DNA of 64,000 bases from Chitinophaga costaii (GTDB taxonomy: Bacteria; Bacteroidota; Bacteroidia; Chitinophagales; Chitinophagaceae): contig NZ_FMAR01000001.1 of the NCBI RefSeq assembly GCF_900094705.1, positions 682,001 to 746,000 on the forward strand, in the 5' to 3' direction. Position 1 is the stretch's first letter, and every line of letters begins with the position of its first letter. The notes below the pieces were generated by a model, which saw only the letters and a program-made list of their open reading frames with translations, was not told the DNA's origin and did not search any database. Below, in pieces: positions 56,025-64,000 of this stretch. The position numbers were made by a program, and so were the translations under genes.

Positions 56025-57755
56025 ATGCGATTCGTAACCCATGATGCCGCGTATCAACAACAACTGCAAACAGGAAATACCCTGCTGAAGAAAACGACGA
56101 TTAACGGGCAGCTTATTGATGCCTGGTTTGCCGAGCAGGATGATAAGCCACTTGTTGAAATAAAAAATGGCATTCAGCTGCAACATACCTCCAATGGGAT
56201 TTTCGGCAGCATAGCCGTAGCGCTCACGGAGCCGGTGGCTGCTACCACGCGCACGGTGTACCAGCGCTTGCTAACTACGCTCGCATTGTACCCAGACTAT
56301 ACCCTGCTGCGTTGCTGGAACTATGTGCCTAACATTACCCAGGTGTACCAACAGTTCAACGCCGGCCGTTACCAGGCATTCCAGGAATATTATGGAGATG
56401 CTTTGTCGCAACACCCTGCCCCGGCTGCCAGCGCCGTAGGTACACAGGGGCCGCTGCTGAAAATTGAATTCCTGGCGGTGCAGCAACCACTGGCTTTTAT
56501 AGAAAACAAAGACCAGGTGCCGGCCTATCAATATTCGGCATACTATGGTAAACTGCCTCCTTACTTTAGTCGCGGCAGCATTTTCATCAACAAGGGCCAG
56601 CGCCTGCTGCTATCCTCCGGCACCGCCAGTATTGTGGGCGAAACATCTGTACATGCCGGCGATATTTATGAGCAACTAGCCCGCTCCATCTTAAACCTAC
56701 GCATCCTGGCCGGCCAGTTTAACCTGAAAAAATATAACATTCACTACGGCTTTGCATTGGAAGACATCGTGCTGCTACGCGTGTATTACAAGCAGGAGAA
56801 TGACAGACCATTCCTGGAACGCTACCTGCCCAAAGTAATGGCACCTGGCTGCCAGCTTACTTTCCAGCAGGCAGACATTTGCCGGGAAGAGCTGCTGGTA
56901 GAGCTAGAAGCCGTTTTTGTAAAGAAAGGGGAAACAGAACAGGGCCGCCTGCCCAAATATTATTTCACAGAAGGGCGCATTAAAACAGAGTCTTTTGAAA
57001 TACATGTGGCCGAACATTGTAACCTCCGTTGCCGCGACTGTTGTAACATATCGCCATTTAACGCCAAACATTTTATGTCAATCTCCGAAGTAGAAGCGGT
57101 GTGTGATTTCATAAAAACTAATTTACGGCCAGACGTATTTAAAATTGCCGGTGGCGAACCCACCCTGCACCCGGAGCTCGACAAGATACTCCAAACCATT
57201 CAACAGGCAAAAACCGGCTGTGCCGTGCGTGTAATTACCAATGGATTGTTACTCCATCGCATGAGCGATCTGTTCTGGGAAAATGTAGACCAGCTCACCA
57301 TTTCGCATTATATCAGCGCACCGATGAAGCCGCAGTTCCTGGAAGAAGTGAAAGCGAAAGCAAAAAAATACGAGGTCGTGCTGAACATAAAATACGTAGA
57401 ACAATTCAACGAAATATTCGTGAATGAAAAAATAACCGACGTGCAGCGCATACAAAACATTTACGATGATTGCTGGATGCGTCACCGTTGCCTCATTGTA
57501 CGCCACGGTTATTTCTACAAATGCACCCGTTCTGCCTACATGAATGAAACCCTATCTCTTAAAGGAATTGCATCCTCCATAGATTACACCGTAGAAGATG
57601 GCATAGCCGTAAACGATCCAAATTTTAAAGAAAAAGCATTGGCCTACCTCAATGAAACAAAACCATTGTTTTCGTGTCAATATTGTTTAGGCGTATCCGG
57701 AAACCTTCGGGAAAACATACAGTTAAAGAAAGCAGACATTGCTGTAGGTGGATAA
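56025..57755 (+). CDS. Chorismatase-like domain fused to a radical SAM domain
   Basis: 576 residues. The C-terminal half is a radical SAM enzyme: CX3CX2C with Cys332, Cys336, Cys339 in EHCNLRCRDCCN, the GGEPTLHP SAM motif near 376, and extra C-terminal cysteines (CWMRHRC near 482, YKC near 500, CQYCLG near 550) of the SPASM/twitch kind. The first ~310 residues contain LRCWNYVPNIT, GRYQAFQEYYG, GQRLLLSSGTASIVG and SVHAGDIYEQLARSILNL, which resemble FkbO/Hyg5-type chorismatases (3-hydroxybenzoate or cyclohexadiene-carboxylate formers). If right, this is an unusual fusion. The chorismatase link is my recollection of the family and needs a profile search. Last gene of the operon. Confidence 0.72.
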   Translation: MRFVTHDAAYQQQLQTGNTLLKKTTINGQLIDAWFAEQDDKPLVEIKNGIQLQHTSNGIFGSIAVALTEPVAATTRTVYQRLLTTLALYPDYTLLRCWNYVPNITQVYQQFNAGRYQAFQEYYGDALSQHPAPAASAVGTQGPLLKIEFLAVQQPLAFIENKDQVPAYQYSAYYGKLPPYFSRGSIFINKGQRLLLSSGTASIVGETSVHAGDIYEQLARSILNLRILAGQFNLKKYNIHYGFALEDIVLLRVYYKQENDRPFLERYLPKVMAPGCQLTFQQADICREELLVELEAVFVKKGETEQGRLPKYYFTEGRIKTESFEIHVAEHCNLRCRDCCNISPFNAKHFMSISEVEAVCDFIKTNLRPDVFKIAGGEPTLHPELDKILQTIQQAKTGCAVRVITNGLLLHRMSDLFWENVDQLTISHYISAPMKPQFLEEVKAKAKKYEVVLNIKYVEQFNEIFVNEKITDVQRIQNIYDDCWMRHRCLIVRHGYFYKCTRSAYMNETLSLKGIASSIDYTVEDGIAVNDPNFKEKALAYLNETKPLFSCQYCLGVSGNLRENIQLKKADIAVGG

Positions 57756-57979
57756 CAGTTAGACATCATATACTTAAATCAGTGAACGCCCCTGTTGCAG
57801 GGCTGAAAAATGGCTATAATATTTGTCTACTATATAATAACATATGAAATGAGTGAAAAATTTAAATAAATTTTTCAAAGCGACAAAACCTGGATTAATA
57901 CTGTAAGGATTTGATACTGGTTCCGTCTATCCACTAGATAAACCAATTGCATATTCAACATCATTAATCTTGACTCAAC

Positions 57980-58744
57980 ATGAAATTAGCAAATCAGGTG
58001 ACACTTATTACAGGGGCAGCATCAGGTATTGGAAAAGCGCAGGCACTACTTTTTGCACGGGAAGGCGCACACATAATAGCCTCCGATATTCAGTCGCAAG
58101 CATTGGAGGAAACAGTTCTGGAAATTAAATCCGCCGGTGGTGAGGTGATTGGGATACCTGCAGACATCCGCAAAGAAGAGGATGTGAAAAACCTCTATGT
58201 ACAGAGCTTAAAGGAATATGGGAAAATAAATATTCTATGCAACACCGCCGGGGTATTTGACAATCTTATTCCCATTACAGAAACAGACCTGTCACTGTTA
58301 AGAAGCATCCTATCGGTAAACATTGAAGGTACTTTTCTGGTAACTAAATATGTACTTCAAAGCATGCTTGCGCAAAAACATGGTATAATCGTAAACATGG
58401 CCTCTGATGCCGGGCTGATTGGCGGCGGCGGCGGTACTGCATATACCATGTCTAAACATGCGATCATCGGGTTTACAAAACAAATTAACGCAGAATTGGG
58501 CCATCAAGGGATACGGGCCAATGCCATTGCACCCGGCTTGATCCAAACCCCCATGATACAAGCATTCATAAGCAATGAAGATTCACCCATTGTGAAAGCT
58601 TTTCAAAAAATTCCCGCCCAAAGGTTTGGCCATACAGATGATATTGCAATGGCCTCTATCTTTTTAGCTTCAGATGATTCCCGGTACTTGTATGGTCAAG
58701 TCCTATCGGTCGATGGAGGGTTATTGTCAACGCTAAGATTTTAA
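57980..58744 (+). CDS. SDR family oxidoreductase
   Basis: 254 residues, classical short-chain dehydrogenase/reductase. NAD(P)-binding TGAASGIGKAQALLFAREGAH at residues about 11-31, NTAGVFDNLI, active-site Tyr-x3-Lys in AYTMSKHAIIGF, and RANAIAPGLIQTP with a C-terminal YGQVLSVDGGLL. The substrate is not determinable. It stands alone, 224 nt after the radical SAM gene and with its own start, so I do not place it in that operon. Confidence 0.9.
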   Translation: MKLANQVTLITGAASGIGKAQALLFAREGAHIIASDIQSQALEETVLEIKSAGGEVIGIPADIRKEEDVKNLYVQSLKEYGKINILCNTAGVFDNLIPITETDLSLLRSILSVNIEGTFLVTKYVLQSMLAQKHGIIVNMASDAGLIGGGGGTAYTMSKHAIIGFTKQINAELGHQGIRANAIAPGLIQTPMIQAFISNEDSPIVKAFQKIPAQRFGHTDDIAMASIFLASDDSRYLYGQVLSVDGGLLSTLRF

Positions 58745-58749
58745 TGTTC

Positions 58750-58808
58750 ATCCGGCTGCCAGCCATAGTCTTGCAGATCGTCCTTGTTTCCAGGAATGGC
58801 AGCCGGAT
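58750..58808 (+). terminator. Hairpin with a large loop after the SDR gene
   Basis: ATCCGGCTGCCA and TGGCAGCCGGAT are perfect 12-bp arms with a ~35-nt loop, followed by CATTATTTTTT. It probably terminates the SDR transcript, though the long loop is atypical. Confidence 0.55.
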
Positions 58809-59144
58809 CATTATTTTTTATGTTAACTAATTTGACAAATCAACTTTAGGCAAGGAATAGCTTAAACAATAATTTATAACAAGATTTTTTATCCTTTTCT
58901 CCACTGTATTACTTCTAAATGTGTCTATTTGATTTTTAGACTGCAAAATGGGTCAAGTCCAAATACATAATAAAGATGTAAGCATTCGGCAGACCACGGC
59001 TATGCCAGATAGGCATTAGACTGTGGATTTTCCATATATCGGTTATTTAAATTTTTATTTACATGTTTAATTAATTGAATAATAATATATATCATTAAAA
59101 TAATAAATTTTAAAAAAAAATATTTTGCAAAACTAAAGGCTAAC
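58809..59144. other. AT-rich non-coding gap
   Basis: About 335 bp, strongly AT-rich towards its right end (59041-59130). No coding region or RNA gene is recognised. It ends in the promoter of the DUF4143 gene. Confidence 0.5.
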
Positions 59145-59176
59145 TTTTGAAATTATAAAGTTTAACTTTATTTTTG
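59145..59176 (+). promoter_or_regulatory. Consensus promoter of the DUF4143 gene
   Basis: TTTG (59145-59148), a 20-nt spacer and TATTTTTG (59169-59176) match both boxes and the spacing. The predicted start lies at or next to the ATG at 59183, so the mRNA would be leaderless or nearly so. Confidence 0.82.
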
Positions 59177-59182
59177 CAAGAG

Positions 59183-60442
59183 ATGAAAACATTACCCCGC
59201 CATATTACTTCCCGGCTGCTACAGGCTTTAAATGTAAGTCCTGTCGTGTTCCTGAATGGTGCCAGACAATCCGGCAAAAGTACCCTTGTTCAAAACCTTC
59301 GGGAACAAATTGGCAGTAAGAGTTATCCGGCTGCCTATGTATCATTTGACCGGCCTACTCAGATGGCTGCGGCCTCATCCGAACCAGAAAATTTCTTATC
59401 TTCTTACCAGGACACTTTGATTATAGATGAGGTTCAGCTTGTCCCTGAATTGTTTCGTGCCCTAAAGGTGGTCGTTGATCAATTGCGCTTACAGGATAAA
59501 GCAAACGCAAATGGTCGTTATTTACTAACTGGATCGGCTAATATACTAGCATTGCCTAAATTATCTGATCCCCTTGTGGGGCGTATGACAGTCCTTACCC
59601 TTTACCCTTTCTGCACAGCCGAAGCTTCCCAAGGTAAGGGCAATGGTCTGGATAAACTTTTTAATTTTGATTTTTCTAATCTCAGTGACCGTGGCTTGCG
59701 CATCACCGATGCTATAAAGCTTGCGACCTTCCCGGAAATTGCCGATAAAAATGCCGCCGAGCGAGGAATTTGGTTTGATGGATATCTGGCCACTATCCTT
59801 CAGCGCGATGTGAGGCTCTTGGCTGATCTTGAAAAAATATCCGTCTTACCAAACCTTCTGCGTGTTCTGGCAACACGCGCAGGTAATCTACTGAATGACG
59901 CAGATGTTGCCCGTAATCTTGGCCTTAATCCTGTTACCTCGAAATTTTATCGTAACATCCTCAAAATGATGTTTCTGAATTTCGATATTGAACCATGGTA
60001 TCGCAACATAAATAAGCGGCTGGTTAAATCACCCAAAGGTTATTTAACCGATACATTGTTACTCTGCCATGTATTAGATTTAAATCTGGAAGATATTGAA
60101 AAGAATAAGCCCGACCTTTTCGGGCATATCTTAGAAAATTACGTTGCCACAGAACTTACCAAATTACTGACATTCAGTGAAACCAAAGCCAAGCTTTTGC
60201 ATTTCAGGACCAGCGATGGTAAGGAAGTCGATTTTGTGCTGGAAAGGCCGGACGGTTCGGTGTTCGCCATTGAGATAAAAAAATCAGAATCTATCAATAT
60301 CCAAGATTTCAAAGGCATCAAAACGCTGGCAGAATTTACTGAAAAAGAATTTATAGGTGGGGTCGTATTATATTCAGGAAAAGAAGTTGTGCCTTTTGGA
60401 AAAAATCTTTGGGCAGTTCCCTTTCATATATTGTGGCAATAA
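59183..60442 (+). CDS. AAA-type ATPase with DUF4143 domain
   Basis: 419 residues. Walker A GARQSGKST near residues 26-34; Walker B TLIIDEVQ around 78-85; sensor region LTGSAN near 108. The C-terminal DUF4143 domain contains KEVDFVLE and FAIEIKKS, a PD-(D/E)xK nuclease-like core. Such proteins are abundant in bacteria and archaea, often several per genome, with unknown function. A TTG at 59174 in the same frame lies inside the promoter, so ATG 59183 is used. It is in an accessory region beside a toxin-antitoxin pair. Confidence 0.88.
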   Translation: MKTLPRHITSRLLQALNVSPVVFLNGARQSGKSTLVQNLREQIGSKSYPAAYVSFDRPTQMAAASSEPENFLSSYQDTLIIDEVQLVPELFRALKVVVDQLRLQDKANANGRYLLTGSANILALPKLSDPLVGRMTVLTLYPFCTAEASQGKGNGLDKLFNFDFSNLSDRGLRITDAIKLATFPEIADKNAAERGIWFDGYLATILQRDVRLLADLEKISVLPNLLRVLATRAGNLLNDADVARNLGLNPVTSKFYRNILKMMFLNFDIEPWYRNINKRLVKSPKGYLTDTLLLCHVLDLNLEDIEKNKPDLFGHILENYVATELTKLLTFSETKAKLLHFRTSDGKEVDFVLERPDGSVFAIEIKKSESINIQDFKGIKTLAEFTEKEFIGGVVLYSGKEVVPFGKNLWAVPFHILWQ

Positions 60443-60663
60443 GTATAGCTCATCTCATGCAGAAAGAGCAGTATCGAATGGCACGCTTCAGACTAAGGTC
60501 CATTAGTTGGGTACCAACAAGTGAATTTGGAGCTTATGGAAGATGAGTGCTGAAAATGCGGCAAACCTATGAAAACGTTGACAGGTATTGTGCTACCAAA
60601 TAAGCAGTTAACTTTTGGAATAATACAGGCTGGTCAAAATACAATAGGAGTTATTATTGTAGT

Positions 60664-60758
60664 AAAAGAAAAGGCTTTGAAGCGAACGTTCTTCAAAGCC
60701 TTTTCTGTAGTGTAGCGGGCTCTGAAAGATTATCTAATGAGTTTACGCAGGATTTGCT
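60664..60758 (+). repeat. Diverged ~95-bp repeat, copy A
   Basis: Contains a perfect 14-bp hairpin (AAAAGGCTTTGAAG / CTTCAAAGCCTTTT, 60669-60704), then GTAG, ATTATCTAA and CAGGATTTGCT. The same order and spacing of elements recurs at 62649-62746 on the other side of the AbiE pair. The hairpin can also act as a terminator. The rest of 60443-60906 holds no supported gene. Confidence 0.55.
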
Positions 60759-60829
60759 GGCCTTTGACGCACTAAAACCCTGACAAAACAACACGACTAA
60801 GCCAATTCTTTAAAATAAATCCATTTGAC

Positions 60830-60915
60830 GTACTTTAAGTACTAATATTTGAGCTAAAACAAACAAAATACTTGACTAACTTTATATTTTATCTTACATT
60901 AGTACTATGAGTACT
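60830..60915 (+). promoter_or_regulatory. Three AGTACT sites around the AbiEi start (autoregulation candidate)
   Basis: GTACTTTAAGTAC (60830-60842) is a palindrome with a central T. AGTACT recurs at 60901-60906, just before the ATG, and at 60910-60915, just after it. AbiEi antitoxins repress their own operon by binding inverted repeats, so these are candidate sites. Confidence 0.45.
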
Positions 60916-61686
60916 GAAAATGAAAGTAAAATAAACAAGCTTTTCTCTCTACAACCCGCTGGCGTTGTACTTCAGTCTGATTGGCTTGTTAAACAAGGCT
61001 ATAGCCATGATTTACAACAGCGTTACAAGAAAAGTAATTGGCTCCGTTCTATAGGCACAGGGGCAGTGGTTCGTACCAATGACCAAGTGGGTTATGAGGG
61101 AGCCATTTACGCCATACAGGTGCAAAGCAGTGCATCTATTCACCCAGGGGCGCGGACTGCGCTTTCCTTACTTGGGAAAGCCCACTATTTAGAGTTCTCC
61201 CAACAACGTGTCGTACTCTTTGGAAGTAATATTGAGAAATTGCCGACCTGGTTTAAGAAAAGAGACTGGCAAGTAAAAATTGAATTCCATCAAACGTCCT
61301 TCCTCCCCTCGGAACTTGGACTAACCACGGTGGAGTCTAAAAATCTACCAATAAAGGTGTCAGGGCCAGCCAGGGCTATCTTGGAATGTTTGTACCTAGC
61401 CCCTCAAAAACAAGATTTAATAGAATGCTACGAATTAATGGAAGGCCTGAACAACCTTTCCCCACAACGAGTTCAAATGCTGCTCGAAGCCTGTCAATCC
61501 ATCAAAGTCAAGCGATTATTCTTGTACATGGCAGAGAAAGCGATGCATCAATGGTTCAACTATTTAAACCTTGAAAAAATAGACTTAGGAAGCGGAACGC
61601 GCAGTATTGTTAAAAACGGAGCATACATAGACAAATACAAAATTACTGTCCCCAAAGAATTAGAGCAAGATGCAAGCAACATATAA
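60907..61686 (+). CDS. abiEi: AbiEi-type antitoxin (type IV toxin-antitoxin)
   Basis: 259 residues. N-terminal winged helix (about 15-75, GVVLQSDWLVKQGYSHDLQQ and RYKKSNWLRSIGTGAVVR) with an AbiEi-like C-terminal region (LGKAHYLEFSQQRVVLFGSN, PARAILECLYLAP). It would bind DNA and counter the toxin through its effect on the target without direct complexing. Its last 17 nt overlap the toxin gene. The pair is a candidate phage-exclusion or plasmid-type stability system. Confidence 0.85.
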   Translation: MSTENESKINKLFSLQPAGVVLQSDWLVKQGYSHDLQQRYKKSNWLRSIGTGAVVRTNDQVGYEGAIYAIQVQSSASIHPGARTALSLLGKAHYLEFSQQRVVLFGSNIEKLPTWFKKRDWQVKIEFHQTSFLPSELGLTTVESKNLPIKVSGPARAILECLYLAPQKQDLIECYELMEGLNNLSPQRVQMLLEACQSIKVKRLFLYMAEKAMHQWFNYLNLEKIDLGSGTRSIVKNGAYIDKYKITVPKELEQDASNI

Positions 61687-62572
61687 AAAACAGGTTAGCC
61701 TTTTATTGAGCGTACTGCCAGAGGTGGCAAAAGAAGAATGCTTTGCCCTACATGGCGGTACGGCGATCAATCTTTTTGTACACAATATGCCTCGCCTGTC
61801 GGTTGACATTGATCTTACTTATTTGCCAATTGAAGATCGTCCAACGTCAGTAACCGCGATATCAGAAGCATTAGAAAGAATTAAGGCTAGCATTGAGCGA
61901 GCCATTCCCCGCGCAACGGTGACTCATCGCAAAGATGCCGCAAAACTGTTGGTGTCTGTTAACGGTGCAGACGTGAAACTGGAAGTGAATTTAACCAATC
62001 GCGGAGCTATAGCGGCACCGCGGCAAATGCCATTATGCGCAAAAGCCCAGGCGGAATTTGAGACGTTCTTTGTAATGCCCGTGGTATCGCAAGGCCAGCT
62101 TTATGGCGGCAAAATAGTTGCTGCACTGGATCGCCAACATCCCCGCGATCTTTTCGATATAAAAAACCTCTTGGCGACCGAAGGGATAACAAAGGAGATC
62201 AAAGAGGGTTTTATACATTACCTACTGTGCAGTGACAGGCCGATTGGCGAGGTTATCAAGCCGAATTTCCAAGACCATACAACGACAATGGACAATCACT
62301 TTACTGGTATGACGGATGAAGTATTTGACTATGCCGAATACGAGCAGACACGTGAACAATTGATCCAAATACTTCATGACAGTTTAACAGAGCAAGACAA
62401 AGAGTTTATTTTGAGCGTGAAAAACGTCACTCCGAATTGGGGGATATACGATTTTGAACGCTTTCCCGGGATAAAATGGAAGCTACAAAATCTTGAAAAA
62501 ATGAAAGATAAAACACCAGAAAAACATCAAGCCGCTTATAATGCCTTAGAAGAAAAGCTCAAAAAGAAATAG
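61670..62572 (+). CDS. abiEii: AbiEii-type nucleotidyltransferase toxin
   Basis: 300 residues, nucleotidyltransferase (DUF1814/AbiEii) fold: HGGTAINLFVH at 28-38 and the metal-binding DIDLTYLP at 46-53, followed by later lysine and acidic positions (KLLVSVNGADVKLEVN). Members transfer nucleotides to tRNA or other targets to halt growth. Overlaps the antitoxin gene, which fits the type IV order antitoxin-toxin. Confidence 0.87.
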   Translation: MQATYKKQVSLLLSVLPEVAKEECFALHGGTAINLFVHNMPRLSVDIDLTYLPIEDRPTSVTAISEALERIKASIERAIPRATVTHRKDAAKLLVSVNGADVKLEVNLTNRGAIAAPRQMPLCAKAQAEFETFFVMPVVSQGQLYGGKIVAALDRQHPRDLFDIKNLLATEGITKEIKEGFIHYLLCSDRPIGEVIKPNFQDHTTTMDNHFTGMTDEVFDYAEYEQTREQLIQILHDSLTEQDKEFILSVKNVTPNWGIYDFERFPGIKWKLQNLEKMKDKTPEKHQAAYNALEEKLKKK

Positions 62573-62648
62573 TATTGATACTATGGATAGAACTTATTTA
62601 CAAAAGAAAATAAACTTGCCCCTGAAAAGACGCGACCATATCTCGACC

Positions 62649-62746
62649 AAAAGAAAAAAGGCTCCGTGAATTACTTCACAAAGCCTTGATTATCAAGTAG
62701 CCAGAACCGTAAAATTATCTAACCGTTCTGTCCAGGATTTTTTGCT
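62649..62746 (+). repeat. Diverged ~95-bp repeat, copy B
   Basis: Same arrangement as copy A: AAAAG, then AAAAAAGGCT, a hairpin region with AAAGCCTT, GTAGCC, AATTATCTAA and CAGGATTTTTTGCT. The hairpin is imperfect here. It lies 77 nt after the AbiEii stop. Remaining bases of 62573-62902 show no gene. Confidence 0.55.
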
Positions 62747-62902
62747 TTTTTGTGAATTAGTAGCCTGATTGTCGCCGCGTCAAACACCGCTCAAGGTACT
62801 ATCGAAATTCCACAATCCTGTTTAGTGACGTTAGATGGCATAATTTGGCATTTGATAACGCATTGGATCAAAGTATGTTCGGTCTCTAGTTAAGGAGAGG
62901 TA

Positions 62903-64000
62903 TCATGTCATTGTATTTGCATGGCAAATAGCCAGTCTTATCTCAAAAAAAGAAAATGTATCTCCAAAGTGCTCCCGGATCTTATATACATCGCCACCAA
63001 AAACCATAATTGCTTCGCTTATTGTATCTAGTTTCTCTGCATTGAGTATTTTGTCTACTGAAATCAGCCCTTTTTGAGCTACATCGAGCACGTGAGTTTC
63101 TATAGTACTGATGGCAAGATTTCTAATCGATGCAATTTCGACGACTGTTTTTCCTGATTGTATCATTTCGAGGGTATCTTTAATGCTCTTGTTTAATGAT
63201 GCCCCTCTTTTAGACTTTGGTTTTATATCGAAAGAAGTGTCCGATTTAATCTCCTTCTCTTTTATGGCATTTATCAATTGAATGACCAGAACACCAGTAG
63301 CTAGCTGTCGCATGATTTCAACTGAACGGTTCATTTCTTCACCCTTTTCTCGCAATAAACCATTTAATTTTTCCCAATAGGTTTTCGTAAACTGGTCTGT
63401 CTTTTTATTTGAAATCGTGTCTGCAGTCCCGGAGAATGGTGATAAACATTTCTCGTCAATCTTACTGGCAAAATATGTGCGAGCAGCGACAAAACGGTCA
63501 TTTAAGTAAGTGAGTTCGCGGTTATGTTGGATAGCATCATTTATTTCAAGTTCAAAGCGCATGACAACTTGCTGCAAGGCTTCTAACTCACCCAATATAT
63601 TAGCAAAACATGTTAGTGACTTAGCATCGACTTTTTGCTTAAAAGTTTCGGGGCGCGCAAAAAGATCTTGAAGCATGTGAATTGCCGGCTTTAATGAAAA
63701 TCCTTCCAATATCCTATTAAAGAGAAAACTCCTTTGGCCATCTGATAGTAAGCATTCAAGTTCATGTTTAGTCATTGGCGCATAGAAGGACAAAACGCTC
63801 TTATTTGCCTGAATACTCTCTCTTGTGATTTGCGATTGTAAAAACAACCCTTTCAAGCTTCTGACGCGGCTAAGAGCTACGTAAACCTGTCCAGCCTCAA
63901 ACGAACTTGCTGCATCAATGATGGCGTGTTCAAAAGTAAGGCCTTGACTTTTGTGGATTGTGATCGCCCAGGCCAATTTTATAGGATAGTGTACAAAAGC
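62903..64000 (-). CDS. PIF1/RecD-like helicase, C-terminal part
   Basis: Runs off the right edge; 365 residues are visible. Its first part, LAWAITIHKSQGLTFEHAII and GQVYVALSRVRSLKGLF, matches the C-terminal motifs V and VI of PIF1/UvrD-type superfamily 1 helicases. A long helical middle follows, and a C-terminal helix-turn-helix-like region (SKRGASLNKSIKDTLEMIQS, VEIASIRNLAISTIETHVLD) resembling the HTH_40 domain found behind RecQ/PIF1-like enzymes. Walker A lies outside the window. It probably unwinds DNA; the role is unknown. Confidence 0.82.
   Translation of the reverse strand, partial: AFVHYPIKLAWAITIHKSQGLTFEHAIIDAASSFEAGQVYVALSRVRSLKGLFLQSQITRESIQANKSVLSFYAPMTKHELECLLSDGQRSFLFNRILEGFSLKPAIHMLQDLFARPETFKQKVDAKSLTCFANILGELEALQQVVMRFELEINDAIQHNRELTYLNDRFVAARTYFASKIDEKCLSPFSGTADTISNKKTDQFTKTYWEKLNGLLREKGEEMNRSVEIMRQLATGVLVIQLINAIKEKEIKSDTSFDIKPKSKRGASLNKSIKDTLEMIQSGKTVVEIASIRNLAISTIETHVLDVAQKGLISVDKILNAEKLDTISEAIMVFGGDVYKIREHFGDTFSFFEIRLAICHANTMT

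Noticed and set aside
57787..57803. Short GCCCCTG/CAGGGC hairpin after the radical SAM gene
   Set aside because: Small, imperfect and without a T-run; not convincing as the operon terminator.
60569..60715. 48-residue frame between the DUF4143 and AbiEi genes, with a CGKP-like zinc-ribbon fragment just upstream
   Set aside because: Runs through a terminator-like hairpin, has a stop inside the putative zinc motif and no start site; at most a decayed remnant.
62690..62712. Resemblance of copy B to the 3' part of an antisense tRNA-Leu (TAGCCAGAACCG)
   Set aside because: Only about 12 bases match and no cloverleaf can be formed; a degraded attachment site cannot be shown.
1..64000. CRISPR arrays, rRNA and intact tRNA genes
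   Set aside because: I found no regularly spaced direct repeats, no rRNA sequence and no cloverleaf-like segment on either strand by reading; a dedicated scan was not possible.

Overview
The window comes from a Bacteroidota chromosome, most likely a member of the Chitinophagaceae (Chitinophaga-like). The evidence is the recurrent Bacteroidota -7 promoter element TAnnTTTG upstream of many genes, a fused E1 alpha/beta 2-oxo acid dehydrogenase, zinc-free ribosomal protein variants, and an EF-P in which the usual lysine at the loop tip is an arginine. The family placement is recalled from protein similarity and was not tested by search.

Region 1 (1-18.8 kb) is a mixed housekeeping segment. It holds the start of accB and efp, a secreted thioredoxin-fold protein, malate dehydrogenase, a YceI protein, a MarR regulator, three membrane transporters plus a DedA protein, a YebC-type regulator, an orphan response regulator, the fused E1 dehydrogenase, a DUF1573 protein, a PLP aminotransferase and carA. 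Non-coding stretches at 11.2 kb and 16.0-16.5 kb contain promoter-plus-terminator units that look like small RNAs, and carA has a terminator hairpin in its leader.

Region 2 (18.8-41.7 kb, minus strand) is the translation block. The S10, spc and alpha ribosomal clusters run from rpsJ to rplQ (with secY, map, infA, rpmJ and rpoA); fusA, rpsG and rpsL lie upstream. An outer-membrane beta-barrel gene and a very short amphipathic-peptide ORF separate fusA from rpsJ. The promoters of rpsJ, rpsL and fusA share a pyrimidine-rich start region, and those of efp and infA share a different one.

Region 3 (41.7-47 kb) has small housekeeping genes: ilvE, rdgB, a thioesterase, a nitroreductase and a DODA-type dioxygenase.

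Region 4 (47.1-57.8 kb) is the most unusual part. An NrtR-type Nudix regulator is followed, across two perfect inverted repeats that bracket a near-consensus promoter, by a tightly packed operon: NadM-Nudix, nicotinamide phosphoribosyltransferase, an APH-fold kinase, a second NMNAT-like protein, an asparagine-synthetase-like amidotransferase, an MGT-type glycosyltransferase, a PIG-L deacetylase, and a protein that appears to fuse a chorismatase-like domain to a radical SAM domain. This couples NAD salvage to what looks like an uncharacterised small-molecule pathway. The product is unknown.

Region 5 (57.9-64 kb) is accessory DNA: an SDR oxidoreductase, a DUF4143 ATPase with an almost leaderless promoter, an AbiE-type toxin-antitoxin pair bracketed by two diverged copies of a ~95-bp repeat, and the C-terminal part of a PIF1/UvrD-like helicase that runs off the window. 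No rRNA, tRNA, CRISPR array or insertion sequence was recognised.
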